NCBI RefSeq assembly: GCF_000003605.2
Contig: NW_003155247.1
Location: 52,846 to 116,845, forward strand
Length of the DNA: 64,000 nucleotides
Direction of reading: 5' to 3'
Source: Saccoglossus kowalevskii
Lineage: Eukaryota > Hemichordata > Enteropneusta > Harrimaniidae
In this document: positions 50,201-63,700 of the stretch, piece by piece
Numbering within the stretch: position 1 is the stretch's first letter
How the letters are laid out: every line of letters begins with the position of its first letter
Notes under the pieces: model-generated
What the model was told of the DNA's origin: nothing
The model's input: only the letters and a program-made list of their open reading frames with translations
The model's database searches: none
Position numbers and translations under genes: made by a program

Positions 50201-51417
50201 GATGTCGGTGAAGAATCTGTGCAATATGGAATTCTATAGTCCTGTAAATGCATTAATTTTCAGTAAAATAATTTATCTATCAACCCGCACGCAATGAAAT
50301 AAAAGCAGAATAGAGGCTCTGTTGCAAATGAACATTCAGCGTACAGCTGCCAGCTATCAAATAATTAAGACATATTCCTTTGATTCAAGTTGTTGTAATT
50401 GCTCTGTGCACATGCTAATAGGAATGAGCAGGCGCACGACATATGTGCCCAGTTATTTGTACACACACCTTATAATAGTGTTCATCTTTCAGAATAAAAA
50501 AATAGCAATCTAAATTTGTACTTCAATTTTAATTTTCATATTCATATTTGTAAATAATAAGCATCTATTTAGATTATACACACACTTGCACACGTGTGTG
50601 ATAATCACCATTTAAGCTAGAATTCAGCCACGAAGCTCCGTCAATAGAATAATGTGAACTGCCAATACATGAGGTTGTTTTTTTCATTTAAAATACTAAA
50701 ATTCATAAATGTGTCGCTACACTTTAAATATGTCTGACAACAATGGTGACATGTGTGGGCATATTTTTTTTTCGAGTTTATAACCGTGGACTGCATACAC
50801 AGATACATAAACACTTGAAACCAGTGTTTTAGTTTGAGAATTGCAAGTATTTCGAATTAAAACATTTTTTTACTAGTAAGAAAATTATTTTAAATACTCA
50901 TATCATGAACTTGACAAAACTGCGGACGTATACGGAGGTACATTCGATTTGTTTTTTTGGGAGGAATTGTTTTTTTAAATATTGTTTTAATTTATGTACT
51001 TCTAAATACCCATTTTCTCACGGAATTAGACAATTCCTGCTATTCACATGATATTTACCCACGTGTAAGCCGTATGATATCACATATTATCCCATATATT
51101 ATGTCAGTTCTGTGTAATAAAACACTGTTATAATGTTCTACATCTCCATACTAAAAATCCCGGCAAACGTATTGCTTCATGCAAAGCAGACTGCTTTTTT
51201 GACGCCATGGCTGATTATCACTAAGTTAGCTAATATTGGTGGTTTTACAAAATATTTTTGGAATAATTTTTGCCAATTATATTAATTCGAATATTTCTTA
51301 TCCTTTCAGATATCGGCTGACACGTGTGTGATACAAAACTTTGTATATGTGAAATTCCATTTTAAATTCTTCCAACCACAGCTTCTTCTCGCACAGAAAT
51401 TATTTCACCCTTGTCTA
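47239..51417. other. non-coding stretch, nothing recognised
   Basis: AT-rich, increasingly so after 48.5 kb. A consensus CRE TGACGTCA lies at 48362-48369. Short ATTCC repeats occur near 49735-49760. No gene is recognised. Confidence 0.5.
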
Positions 51418-51450
51418 GTGGCCATTTGTCTGGAATTGTGAAATGGCCAC
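51418..51450. repeat. perfect 10-bp stem-loop
   Basis: GTGGCCATTT (51418-51427) and AAATGGCCAC (51441-51450) form a perfect inverted repeat around the 13-base loop GTCTGGAATTGTG. The stem is G/C-rich in AT-rich surroundings, so it stands out. It is too short for a microRNA precursor. It could be a protein-binding dyad, a structured RNA element or a tiny fold-back scar. Confidence 0.6.
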
Positions 51451-54400
51451 ATTTTGAATTGACTCGAACGTTAGTAATTATGTTACTAACACATCCCCTA
51501 ACTATGCAAATAAGCTAGATTTAACCTTTACTATACTAAGCAACGAAATGGACATGTAAAATAAACAGCATATTCGAGACCCTACAAAGGTCAAAGGCCT
51601 CAGGACAAATGAAAATTACTAAACTTTCGAAGGACGAAGATCAAATGAGGGGATTGTGTATAAGTTTAATTTCAGTCAGTCCAATGTCATACAATGATAT
51701 TAATAAATCAATATGACTAGGTGTTTGTCATATGTACACGTGAGCTCTAGTCGGCATTTTAGTGGATTTAAATACCCTTATCAGCTGACTTTCTGAGTGG
51801 GTCGATTTTATGCTTTACCCAGAAAATGTTCATTTATTATCTACTATCTACGAAGTGCGTGTTACATGTTGAACCTTTTTTATTAACACATAACTTAGCC
51901 TTATTCATGTAATTAACGGGACAACTGATGATCGTTTTATTTATAAGAATGCATGTGTCTGGTTGTTTTATTGACCAATTTGGATGAAACACGTACAACA
52001 CTTGATAGAACGTATTTATACACATGATTTGTTTGGAGTGTATTCGACATTCTGAGGAAGAATAACACATTTATTTGTGTCACTTTGGGCAATTGGTGGC
52101 CATTTTCAGTACTTGTTGTTCCAAAACGTGACAGATAAACTGGTGCCTAATGAGATGTACATTAGTTTGGGATTAGTGTATTTCTGTTAGTTTCAATAAA
52201 CTGGTTAACACATTTTAGTCCATGTTGTACAAGAAAAAGGATATTACATATGTAGAACATTTTAAAGAAGCCGTACCCATTTAGTTTACTATTTTGAACA
52301 AATCATGTTGTACTTTTCGTTTTAGGTTCGCCGCTCTTGTTATTAATTTTATTTTTATGGCTTTTAAACGAAAATGCTGGAACTATCAGTTAAACTGGAT
52401 TATTAATTATGGTTCAAAAATGATGACATGCAACTGAAGCAAACAAACACTGGATAAATGAATTTATAAATGATCTTAATCAACATAGTTGCAGCTAACT
52501 GACTTCAAAGTGAATGAATCATACAAAAGTGAAAACAAATCAGAGTTCCATGCTTTCAAAGAAGGAGTTAACATAATATGTAAGTCTTCCACTCACTTAT
52601 CTGTATTACAATAGAAATTTTTTCTAGCATTGTGCGTGAAATCGAACTTAATATTCGGACAAACAATGGTCATAGAATAGTGACGTCAAAACATCGCGTT
52701 GGGTTCGACAAAGTACTTAATATGCATAATAATGTGTTACACACATGATCTGATAAGGGTAAGTAAGGTTGTCTCAATTTCCTCATAGAACTATACAAAC
52801 AAAATTTCGCGAGATTTGCGCACTGAACAAAAAATAATATATGTATAATAGTATAATAATATAATGTATGTATGATTGTGGATTTATAATTTCGTTGAAA
52901 TTAAAGTAAACTATGAACAATTGACTTAAAGTTATTTTAACTTTGATTCGTGTCTTTTCAGTGACTCGGAAGAAGGGGATATAACATAAATCCTTTATAA
53001 TTTGATAACATCAGTTTTTGTTTTTTTTCTTCTTCAGAAATCTGGGTATCCCTGTTCAAATTACGTAATACTAACTACATATGTGGTACATGAAGTTTCT
53101 TTTTTTTATCCGAAGTTAATATTTGCATAAGGGATTACAACCTACATTACTTTAAGGAAGTTGCATGTCCTTATATCATTTTATTCAAAATATGTTATAG
53201 TAGTCAATCACACACACGGTAGCTAAATTGTGTACTATTTATATTTCGGCATGGCTTGCTTGTATATGTTCATGACCTGTAAAACACATTGTATATGTAA
53301 CGTGGCCTAAGTAATCGACAATTGGCAGTAACACTGTCAACGGTTATTGACCAGATTTTGTTTCTGGGCAAAGAACTGTAGTAGTACATCGATCAATAAT
53401 AAAATATGTTGTCATATCCACGACTCTAATTCCATAGAGATACATACATAACTGTAGTACCACGATGCTTTGTGTCGCATGCAAGGGGGGATACAGCAAT
53501 AACCTAGATAGGCATATTGTTTTATTTCGCCATATATTTAATATATATTCAATGTATGACGTAATATCCCGTGTATAATGGGGACCAGTGAAAGGTGTCC
53601 AATGGGTAAACATGCGAGAGAAAAGAACATTGGTGTAACTGTTAGGTTTGTTTCATTTTTCTATAGCACCGATGTGCAGTCTGTGTTTCGTATTCTTGAA
53701 CACAGTTGACCCTGAGCTTACCGATGCTTAACCGATAATGTGCGCTAGGCTGCACGCTCTAACCATAATATGGACGGGCATTTAAGGATGTAGTAGATCG
53801 CTTAGTATTGCTACGTGTTCACACATGTGATGACATAAATATCATATACCTTTACAGGTATTATTACAGAATATGTGATCTGTGTTTAGCTTAAGCACTC
53901 GTATACTAACTAATTGACTTGATCATCAAAAATCGCCAACATCTCGATCTCTTCCTCCATTTATCACACATAAATTTATTAGTTATAAACTATCGAAGTT
54001 TTTACTTAAAAATAATATGCTAGTGGTGGGATCACGCGGGGATTTCCACTTAGCCAATTAAGTTCAATGCTGAGACACATTCTGGACGCAAAATCGCACC
54101 GCATGACTTTACTGTGAATCGCATCTCCCCTTAAGATGAGTTTTGCTTACCCTTATCTATAACTCGAATATGGTGTAGTCAATTTTCATTAGTTGTTCTG
54201 AAAGCCTATTTCAAAGAACATGCGGATCTTCGGATGATATTTGTTGAAAACATTTTATATTTAACCGAATTTTTCTAAGTATGCCATTTTAAAACTTCAA
54301 TCAAACTTAATAGATCTGGTGATGCATTTGTTAGTAGGATTTCTTGACATATTCCACCACACTCCAAATGACCTACTCACTTATATTTTACCAGAAACAA

Positions 54401-56918
54401 TATTAAATTTGTCGCATACATCTACAAATCTTTCTCCGCTGCTGGAGATAAAATGCACAAAATGTACAATTTTAGAAAGTTTCAGGTTTCTGTGAGTAGT
54501 GTTTCTGAGACACATTCAGAATACTAGTATGCATATTCCAGTTATGTAGACGTATGAATGCGAATCGCGAATGCAAATACAGATTTACTCGCCTGTTTAC
54601 TTCGATTGCACCTTAATCATCATCGAAATCCACTCTGTATTCATGTTTCAGATACACACATGCCCTTGTATGATCCGCGCTTGCACAAATACAATCAGGT
54701 AGTCTTGAAATGTCATGAGCATTTCGATTATACACGCGACGTGACGCGCATTTACAATTGGCATAGTCTTCAGTAAACACATATTGCGGCGAAATCGGGT
54801 AAGACACTTGAACGTGTATGTTAACGAAATTTGCTGTGAATGATATAATTACTAATTCAGTAACTTTGAACGCAAACAAATACTGTAGTGAATGTTTATT
54901 TTTGAGAAACCGACGTCGGTGTCGCATCCGCCGCCACAATCGTCATTGTTGTTTTAATTTTCAAATCGGACAATTGGTTCAATAATTAACGACCTACATT
55001 CTAAAAATGTTTAGGGAAGGTTTAGGGAAGACGTGAAAGGTACATGGTTATTAGTTGAGCATGCGTAGTTTTATCACCTGTATACACCACCCCCATGTGA
55101 GCCGTATAAAAATTCCGTCCGCATTGCGAGTGTCTATGGAGCCTCCTTTACCCTAATGTCAAGACTACCATGAGAATCCGTTTTAATTTCCCCCGACAGC
55201 CAAGATTATAAAGTTATTTCATTAGGGAACGTGTCAGTTTACACCGTGATTTGCCAGGGTTGAATGAAATAGGCTAGTTATTGCTACCGATCGCTTACCA
55301 AGCAGCTTCAAAACTCTTGTCTAGAATCCAACGTACCGAATAACACGCTGTAAAACGGTGAAATTCTCTGATTTTTCTTTCTTTCTCTGTTTCCTGGTTT
55401 TTAAAGTTACAAACAGCGTGAGTAATCAGTATCGACAAGGGTCTGTCGTCATATTTCTAAAGAGTCTCATATTCAGTAAGTGTTGGCGGAAATAAAAGTT
55501 CATACACACATGTTTTTTATTAAATTTTGAACTCTCATTAGCAGAAGCATTTGTGTGCGCTGAAATGTGATTATATTAACAACCTATTATATTATCGCAA
55601 AACTCTGTCTCATACACGCATATATTTTTTTCTAATAATTGCCCCTTTATTATTAACATTATAAATATAGCATTATAATATGAAACCATGCCTGGTTATT
55701 CCATTGTGATTCGCTTTTAAGCGCACGTACGTTCTCTCAAAAGCGTGAACAAAAACACTTGATTTTGAAGGATTTCACCCACTTCTAATCATGTACAATT
55801 GGACGTCTCTTGTTCCCTAACTACTCTCTTGAACTCATGCTTAATGACAATCAGCAAATAGGCGAAAACAGACGGCCTCTCAGAATCGACGGAGATTCAA
55901 TTCCCCCAACACTTTATAAATGTTAGAAATAATTAAGGAGACGACAAAACGGGGCGCTTATCAGCCTCACCATGATATGCAACATACATCTGGCCTTTGA
56001 ATCGATCACTTGGTCTGTTAATCATTCCTGCTTCTTCTTTCTGAGCACAGGGCCGATTTGACTCGTCTAGAACTTCGTTAACGAGATATACATAAAACAC
56101 AACAACCGATCGGGGTGTATCAAAGTACAAAGAAAAGGGTAGGGTACATATGATCGGACATGCAACTATCACACGTGCCGCATTCCAATTTCATTTAGAC
56201 ATGAGAAAATTGTGTAGCTAAGCGATAGATTATTATTATCGTGCAATAATTGAGGCTGCTTTGACAGTACATCGATATGACTTTTATCGGACGGCATTGT
56301 AGAAGGCCCATCACAGCACAACAGGTTGATTGGATTTTATGTTGACTGCGTGACTAGAATAGTTAAAACGAAACAATCGCAATGAAATTGGAACATGACG
56401 TTAACCGTGCTCTTTCGTATAATAATTTTTGGAATCTTTGTTTCTAATCGGTCTGCACGAACCATAAATGACTTATTTGTTCATGTCTCAATGACGCATA
56501 AAATCAAGATCCACAATTCCTTTCCTTTCTCGGGGGTCATAGTACATACCCCAAGGGTCACGATAAACCTTACTATATCGTTAATATCTTATCAAATATT
56601 GTCAGTTTTTATTTTCAATTACAAGTATGAAACCGGAACCGCCGTTTAAATCAATTCATAGTGTTCTGATACAGCCTTGGGTGACGGGAAAAAAACAGCA
56701 GTATAATTAACCTTATTCCTAACTACCTGCATACGTATGTTTATATTTTATTTCTAAGCCCAAAGCATAAACAAATATTAACAGGTGCACGTCAATATAT
56801 TTTATTCTACATAGATATGTTTAATATTTTCCCATGACGTAACAACGTTCGATTTGTCCAATTCATTGGCATTCTGTTAATAATAACATAATGCAATCGG
56901 AAGATGGATAACCTTAGT
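51451..56918. other. non-coding stretch, nothing recognised
   Basis: AT-rich unique sequence. A short local duplication (TTTAGGGAAGG, TTTAGGGAAGA) lies at 55011-55031. Open frames reach 108 codons (54613-54939 minus) with no domain. I see no gene. Confidence 0.5.
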
Positions 56919-57055
56919 CTGCGCATGTCTACACGATTACGCATTCAGTAGCCCGAGTAGGTACTTGCCTACGCGATTGTACATTGTATCTGCGCATGTC
57001 GATGCGACTGCGCGTTGCATTGCGTTTCTCTGCGCATGTCCGGGCATATGTTCGT
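56919..57055. repeat. 40-bp minisatellite, about 3.5 units
   Basis: CTGCGCATGTC recurs at 56919-56929, 56990-57000 and 57030-57040. The intervening unit starts CTACGCGATTGTACATTGTA near 56969. Each unit also carries a GCATT/GTACATT/GCATT tail, giving a pitch near 40 bases. The units are diverged. TGCGCATG is half of an NRF1-type palindrome, so the array is also a cluster of weak NRF1-like words. Confidence 0.65.
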
Positions 57056-58981
57056 TGCATTTGTAGCTGATACCTGATTTTTCTCAAGCTAATAATTGAT
57101 ATGATGCGTTTATTCAGGTCACTGATTTATTCACACTAGTTAATACTTATTATAACAGGGTGGAATTAAATTATATACTCGTTAGTTTAACTGTTGTCCA
57201 AAAAAATCACGTTCCACCACGTTAATCCTATTTGCCGTGTTCTCAGTGCAAATATACCAGTGTTAATTAGATGGCATGCATTTATTCATGCCATAAATCA
57301 ACGGTGGCATAATCTGCCACAGCATTTTGCGGTCTTATTCGATATTAAATTGTAATAATATGACTAAGAAATAAGTCATCGTCGACAACACGCGACATAC
57401 GTCAAATCCGTGTTAGACCGTGACAAGCGAACTCAACCATAGTAAGAACTTTGAATGGCGGTAGCCGATGGTGTTTAGCAAAAAAAGAAAGAACGCGTGA
57501 GATAGTAGCGAACACGGGGGAAATGACTCCCAGTTGGCCGTCGGGCTCGTAAAAAGTCTACAACATCAGAAATTACGTCATGGCTTTGTTTTATTGAACT
57601 CAAGTTTACGATCGAAAACTGAACGAATGTGCCTAAAATGTGCCAAGTACTTACTTACTAGCTTAATATTCAATTGTATTCAGACACCAAAACAAATGAC
57701 ATACATTATTAACATACATTGACAGGTCAAAAACAAGGAAAGTGCAATATAAAATAGAAATGACCAACGAAAATAAATTTTAACTAGAACATACGGAATA
57801 TCGACTGTAGCTGTGCTGAGGTCGACAACGACAACAACTGGAACGTGTTTCTATTTTGGGAGTCGTCCCAACCCTGCGAGATCCAAAGCGGATAGTTTTG
57901 ACAATATATGTGACAAGATAATCTGACATGGATTGAAGTAATCTCAAATCAAGTAATGACCTTAATGACCTTGTTACGTTTACCGGATATATTTGTGAAC
58001 AACCGGAGGTTGATCCGTTATATTAATCCCGCAGGTTTCCGATGTCTGAACCAGTAATATGGCTATAATACAAATATACATATGTGTTCAATCAAATATG
58101 TCACATGCACCTATAATAAGGTTCTCTTTCTTCTTGCGCTGATCTCTATATTTGTTGTAACTTTAGCCTTTAGTGATGACGTTTCTTTAACATCATCAAC
58201 AACAACAATTGGATAATGGTTGCTGCTTCTTCATTCAGTTATGTTTCTTTTACCAAATGTTACCAATTCATTCATTCATTCATTCACTTATGACTAATGC
58301 ATAATGCATACCAGTTGCAATATGTTTGGGCATTGGTGACAATTGAACTTTTCGTGTTTTTTCTTAATTTCAATATTTTCGTATTTTGAAGATTTCCAAT
58401 AGTGATTTCGTGTTAAAAACGGTTATTAACTAGCATATCGCATACGTGTATTGTCTTATGTATTCACTGGTTTCGTCGCCATTAATTGGGCAGTATATTA
58501 ATTAATTGATTAAACAATAATTAATCATTTTTTTGGCACACATTCCTAATTATTCGAATTCGTTTCCTTTTCAACATTCTTCTTTTTGAGGCAATGTATC
58601 AGCTGAGCATTGTTTGAGTATTTAAAAAAAAAATAATGATTTGATATTCAAATCACATCTTTTCAAAAACATGCCACTAAAACGTATTAGTCAATACATT
58701 GGAGAAATATAAGACTCCAAGTTCAGAAATGTTTCATTAGATTCTTCGCATTACAGCTCACAGGCGGCGCATAAAACTTGTAATTTTATTTAAAAAATAT
58801 TTCAAAAATGAGTGAATATGGCATTGGACAGAGAATACATGAATATAAATAAAAGTCCGTTCGAACCACCTAATTATTAATTACGAAGTGAAATCTCTCA
58901 ACGAAATGACTTTCAGGTTTGACTTGACTTCCCTGAAAATGTTACGCACAATTACGACACAATTTCCAACTAACTATTGTA
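57056..58981. other. non-coding stretch, one small stem-loop
   Basis: ATGGCATG (57271-57278) and CATGCCAT (57287-57294) form an 8-bp inverted repeat around CATTTATT. A short (ATTC)n run occurs at about 58267-58290. No gene is recognised. Confidence 0.5.
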
Positions 58982-59002
58982 TTTTTTTTTTTTTTTTTTT
59001 TT
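58982..59002. repeat. poly-T tract, 21 bases
   Basis: A run of 21 T bases. It could be the tail of a minus-strand retroposon, but no body is recognised on its left. Confidence 0.85.
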
Positions 59003-60666
59003 GGAACTGCAAAATGGATATTGACTAAAGGTCGATCGCAAATATTCGACCTATTAAATTTGTGTTTCAAATCTGACATTGTAACATCGAGTTACAATTT
59101 GGCTTGTTTTCTCAAAAGTGGGCGTGGTTTTCTGAAATACGGGCGTGGTCGTTTGTGTAATTTGATGTTTCGTAATTCGATGTCCGTAACTCGAACAATT
59201 CAGCATCTCTCACAATCGAAATAGTGACCCACAAACTTGGGAAACACGCAGCATACGAACAAGCACACATGTCTAAAACAGAGTAAAAAATGATCAGCTA
59301 ATATTTATAATACATGCAATTCATGACGAAAGGCAATTGGAAAAGTTCGGAACAGACAAGAAAATCGTGCGCCTGCTCTTTGAATACAAGAGAAATACTA
59401 TGCGGATTGAATCAAATATCGTGTAGGGACTAGTTTGTTGTCACGTTGTTTCAGCTGCCACATTATATTGACCACGTGCACAGTGGCACTGTGTCGATTT
59501 CATTAAAATATCACCCTCGATAGTCGTTACATGTTCAGATTGTTCAATTACGGTAATCAACATACCTATGTCTCTATGCATATAAATAGATTTCAAATGA
59601 ATTGTCCTTAGCGGCTCTGATTGAAATATTCAAACGATGTTGCAAGACTTGTACACTGTGAATAATTACATGTTGTGTGGGGATTTTGGTGGATGTGATT
59701 GCAATGTAGAAATTTGCTGAGAGAAAAATGTAATATATCCACAGCTGCAATCGTGATAGTAATCGGTTAGTGCTAACACACAAGGTAGAACCATCCGACC
59801 CGTGCCGACTCCCTAGACAAGTATATATGGTTGATAGTAAACAACATTCACCAATATGCCAAATGCACATGCGCAATGTATTTTAGTTTCAGAATCTGTG
59901 CACTGATGTGAATACAACTTTAACAAGAGAACTGGTGATGGTTGTAGAACCATAACTGCCTCAGCTCAAAGATTGTTATGTAATACAGGGGAATGTGAAG
60001 GGAAATGTATTGTAGTGTTACTTCTGTGTAATTTACAATATATCTGCATTAACCTTCACTTTGAAGGACAATATGGGAGTTGACTTAAATGACTGGTAGA
60101 AGCAAGGCTGGTCAAATTTTGCGAAAAAGTAGTTAGAATTTCCAGATACGCAATCAACACATTGTGGGATATCAAAATATGGATGATAAAAGTGATATTT
60201 CCAGAGATGTAGTTGGAATTGAAGCAAAGGAGTGACCTATTAATCCATGAAACATACCCACACATATCCGTACATATCCTGTCTTAGTGTGTGGACAAAG
60301 CTGTCATGCACACAATCGGAAAAATATGTTATTACTGTAAATTATTATGAACACTAAAAACTGAAATTAATAAGGAAAATATGTGATTTGCTGTACAGTT
60401 TCCAGAAAATTATTACAAGTCCCAGAAGTGCATACAGTCGTCAAAACGTACAGTTTGGTGACAGTTGGGAATGATACCAAGATTTAACAATTCCATGAGA
60501 ACATCGCAATGTTATTTTAACACATGAAATGGATGTGCATTGGTCAAATGTTGTATAGTTTCAATAGGCATACAAGCACCTGTATATACAAGACATTAAA
60601 CCTTCTTGATAGTAAAACGTAAGTGTTGTATAAACCTGAATGAAAAGTCCGGAGTCACAGCGAATA
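59003..60666. other. non-coding stretch with two GGGCGTGG boxes
   Basis: GTGGGCGTGG (59118-59127) and CGGGCGTGG (59140-59148) are KLF/SP-type words about 22 bases apart, and GGTCGATCGCAAATATTCGACC forms a small dyad near 59029-59050. The remainder is AT-rich, with no gene up to the gap. Confidence 0.45.
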
Positions 60667-60716
60667 NNNNNNNNNNNNNNNNNNNNNNNNNNNNNNNNNN
60701 NNNNNNNNNNNNNNNN
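60667..60716. other. assembly gap, 50 N
   Basis: Fifty consecutive unknown bases. The open frame that spans it (60606-60788) is an artefact of reading through N. Confidence 0.99.
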
Positions 60717-63700
60717 ACCCTGAAGCATGTCTATTGTTTCACAACGACTGTCCCAAAGGATTTTCGTATTCTCAATTTCTCAAGATAAACGTCCCAAGGT
60801 TGTTTTTTTTTACTAGAAGGACATGTCTTTTGGCAGCATTTCTTGTATTAATTTCCATTGCACAAAAAAGTAGCAAATACTGTTACTGAAGCACAGAATT
60901 TGCATGATTTTTTTCTCTCCAGCCATTCACGCAAACTGCAAACGAAGTCTTTTACCTCATCCATAGTTGCTGACACTTTGCAACCGCCTTGATGGATGTA
61001 TTGTGATGTATTTTGACCCTCGATTCTGACCTTGCATTCTGGTTACATTTACCGCCCTTTCATACCACTTCAGTTTCCTTTCATCATTTCATCCAGATTC
61101 CACGATATTTAATATTTAAAACCAACCTTCATTTCACAGTCACTCTAGTTTTTACTTTTCTAAAATTATTTTACTGATCAAAAGACTTTCCACTCCCATC
61201 ATGCAATCCCCCATAGTACTTCCGGAAACACAGAGGCGATGGCCAGCATATCTACAAATAACCTCGCTCTCAGGAGCTGAGGAATAAAAACTTTGGCCCA
61301 CACATAACAGTTCGCACTTTCAAAATACGTACCGGTTATTCATATCGCATGCTAAATAATATAGCCCATTATGAATCACAAATACTCAAATCTACATAAT
61401 TACCTCTTTACAATTCGTTACATATACTACATGATTATGTATTTGCTAAAACTGGTCTTTTCAATAGAAGGTGGTTCTGTATAGTGGGACTGAAAAAACA
61501 CGTCATTTTTAATGTAAGCAATATTGTTGGAAGCTGCTCCACCATGAAGGTATCATTGATCCATTAAAGATTTAACTGTTGACATAAGGCAGCTGTGGAA
61601 AATTTGACAAACAAAATTTGTTACATTTCAGTAGCTATAATTAATCATGTTGCTTAGTAACCAGTCCAGCGAAAACCGCTGAGGTAAAATGAGGTATGGT
61701 TATTGTCCAAAGATTCATAGTAAAATAGTAAAGCCCCTAATTCAATGTTTTTTTATGTTTTTGTAAGGGGTATCTTCTGGATCATGTCATGAATTGTTTG
61801 CCTTCAACTCACAGGAATGAAAAGTATTATATTATTGTAACCCTCTTTAAAAACAAAATTCACTGAAATGTCCAAATATTCACAAAAGTAGCAGCTGCAC
61901 TAAAGCGAAAGCAGATTGTTCAATACTCGTTGTTTGATAAACATGTCATAAGACGGAGAAGTTTACTTTCAATTTAACAATGTCTTCTCGAGTGTAAGTT
62001 AATCTCAAATTCCAACTTGTTTGTATAAAGTTAACTTTATTTCAGTAATGAAAACGGATAGGTAAATTATAGTATTACACCGTGGAGTCCGTTTTGATTT
62101 TATGTAGAACACGAAAATGAAATATTCAGGTTTAATATCATGATTATGTTGAAGATATTGTCATACAATAAGTGTACGTTACGTTATGTAAATGAACTTG
62201 AATGTTTAATTTATTTATATTGAACTTCTAATCAATAATTTTCCTTGTAACTCTCGGTAAGTTTATAATTTTTTTTACCTAACATGAATGTATTTAAACA
62301 CACGTGTCACGTAATGAAACGCTGTTTAGGTTATAACTTTTGACAAACAAGCTTGTAACTGAACACTAAAGTATAATATTATAAGAAATACACTTTCAAC
62401 TTTCACCAAAATGGTATTTCAATACAATTATAATCTTAAGCTGTGTAAATATAACTTGTACTTCCTCAGTTACTATGTTTAAATTCTGAATATTTCTCTC
62501 TACAAACGACGGAATCCCGAGATAAAAAAACACTTATTTACAAAAATACAAATCGTTTGAAAACTACTTCCTTATATAGACGTATAACCTTGCTTCAAAT
62601 AGATGAAGCTAAATATTTAATGGACGCATGTAAGCATTAAAAGCTGTGTTTAAGATGAAAATTATTTTCAAATCCTCAAATGAATGTTTTGCTTTGAAAC
62701 CATACCTATGATTGGTTCAATGCGTAACTTACGAGCAGAAATACTAATTATTTAAACAAAACAAAAATAGTATGTCACTTGAAGTAAAATAATATGTTTT
62801 CCAAACACGCTAGATTCGTAACATCGTTACAAATACAAGACAAATATCCATATGATGCTTCCAGGGATCGATGAAGAGTGCCCGACATAAACCATAGGGA
62901 CACTGACGTACGCAACATCGTTAAAATTTAGTTTTATAAAGCTGCATATGAAATTAAATATGTAAAATATTTACATATGCTGAATAAACATGTATACTTG
63001 TTTTAACGACTGTTGGAAAGTAGGCAGCTTCTACGTGGAAAGTAGGCAGCAACTTTTATATGGTTTTGTTATGCATTCGCGATTATAGAAACAAAATGTG
63101 GTTATCATTTCGAACTTTCGGGTCCGTGGCCCTGAACATCAACCAGGAATATATACAAAGACAAGCATTGAAAATCGGTGAAAAGAAAAAAATATGAAAT
63201 CCATATCGACAGTTCTCCGCTGGAATGTTGTTGGACAGGATACCAGATTGAGCAAAGATGGTTACTCTATTTTACTCTATTATCAGTTCGCAAACTAAGT
63301 AACGAAAGTGCAATAGTGGGCAAGTTCACGACGATGTATGAAAGTCTAAAACAGGTTCCAAAAGTAGCACTCTTTATATCTCCGCTGTCAGTGATTTGAC
63401 CTCAATCAAACTCTATCGACGTCAAAATCCCCTTTCACGCTACTTTAAAGACGGTTTTTTTTTCGAGAATCGCCGTCAAATTTTATTCACTAATATCTTG
63501 ACATTTATTGATCTTACAGCAGGTGCAGAGGAAGAAAGACTATTCAGCAAGTATTTTGTAAGTGTTCATCAGCTTCTGTTAGTTCACATCAGTCTCAGAA
63601 TTCCAATTGAGGAAAGAGATCGAGAAAATTGTCGGATTTAGATGAGACATTAAAGCTTTAATCAGTCATCGTTAACCTTATCTTGTATTGCTTATTTTTA

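Noticed and set aside
56813-56830. AGATATGTTTAATATTTT, similar to miR-190
   Set aside because: Two mismatches in AT-rich DNA, a diverging 3' end, and no pairing arm on either side.
60606-60788. 60-codon frame across the N run
   Set aside because: It exists only because N codons are not read as stops.
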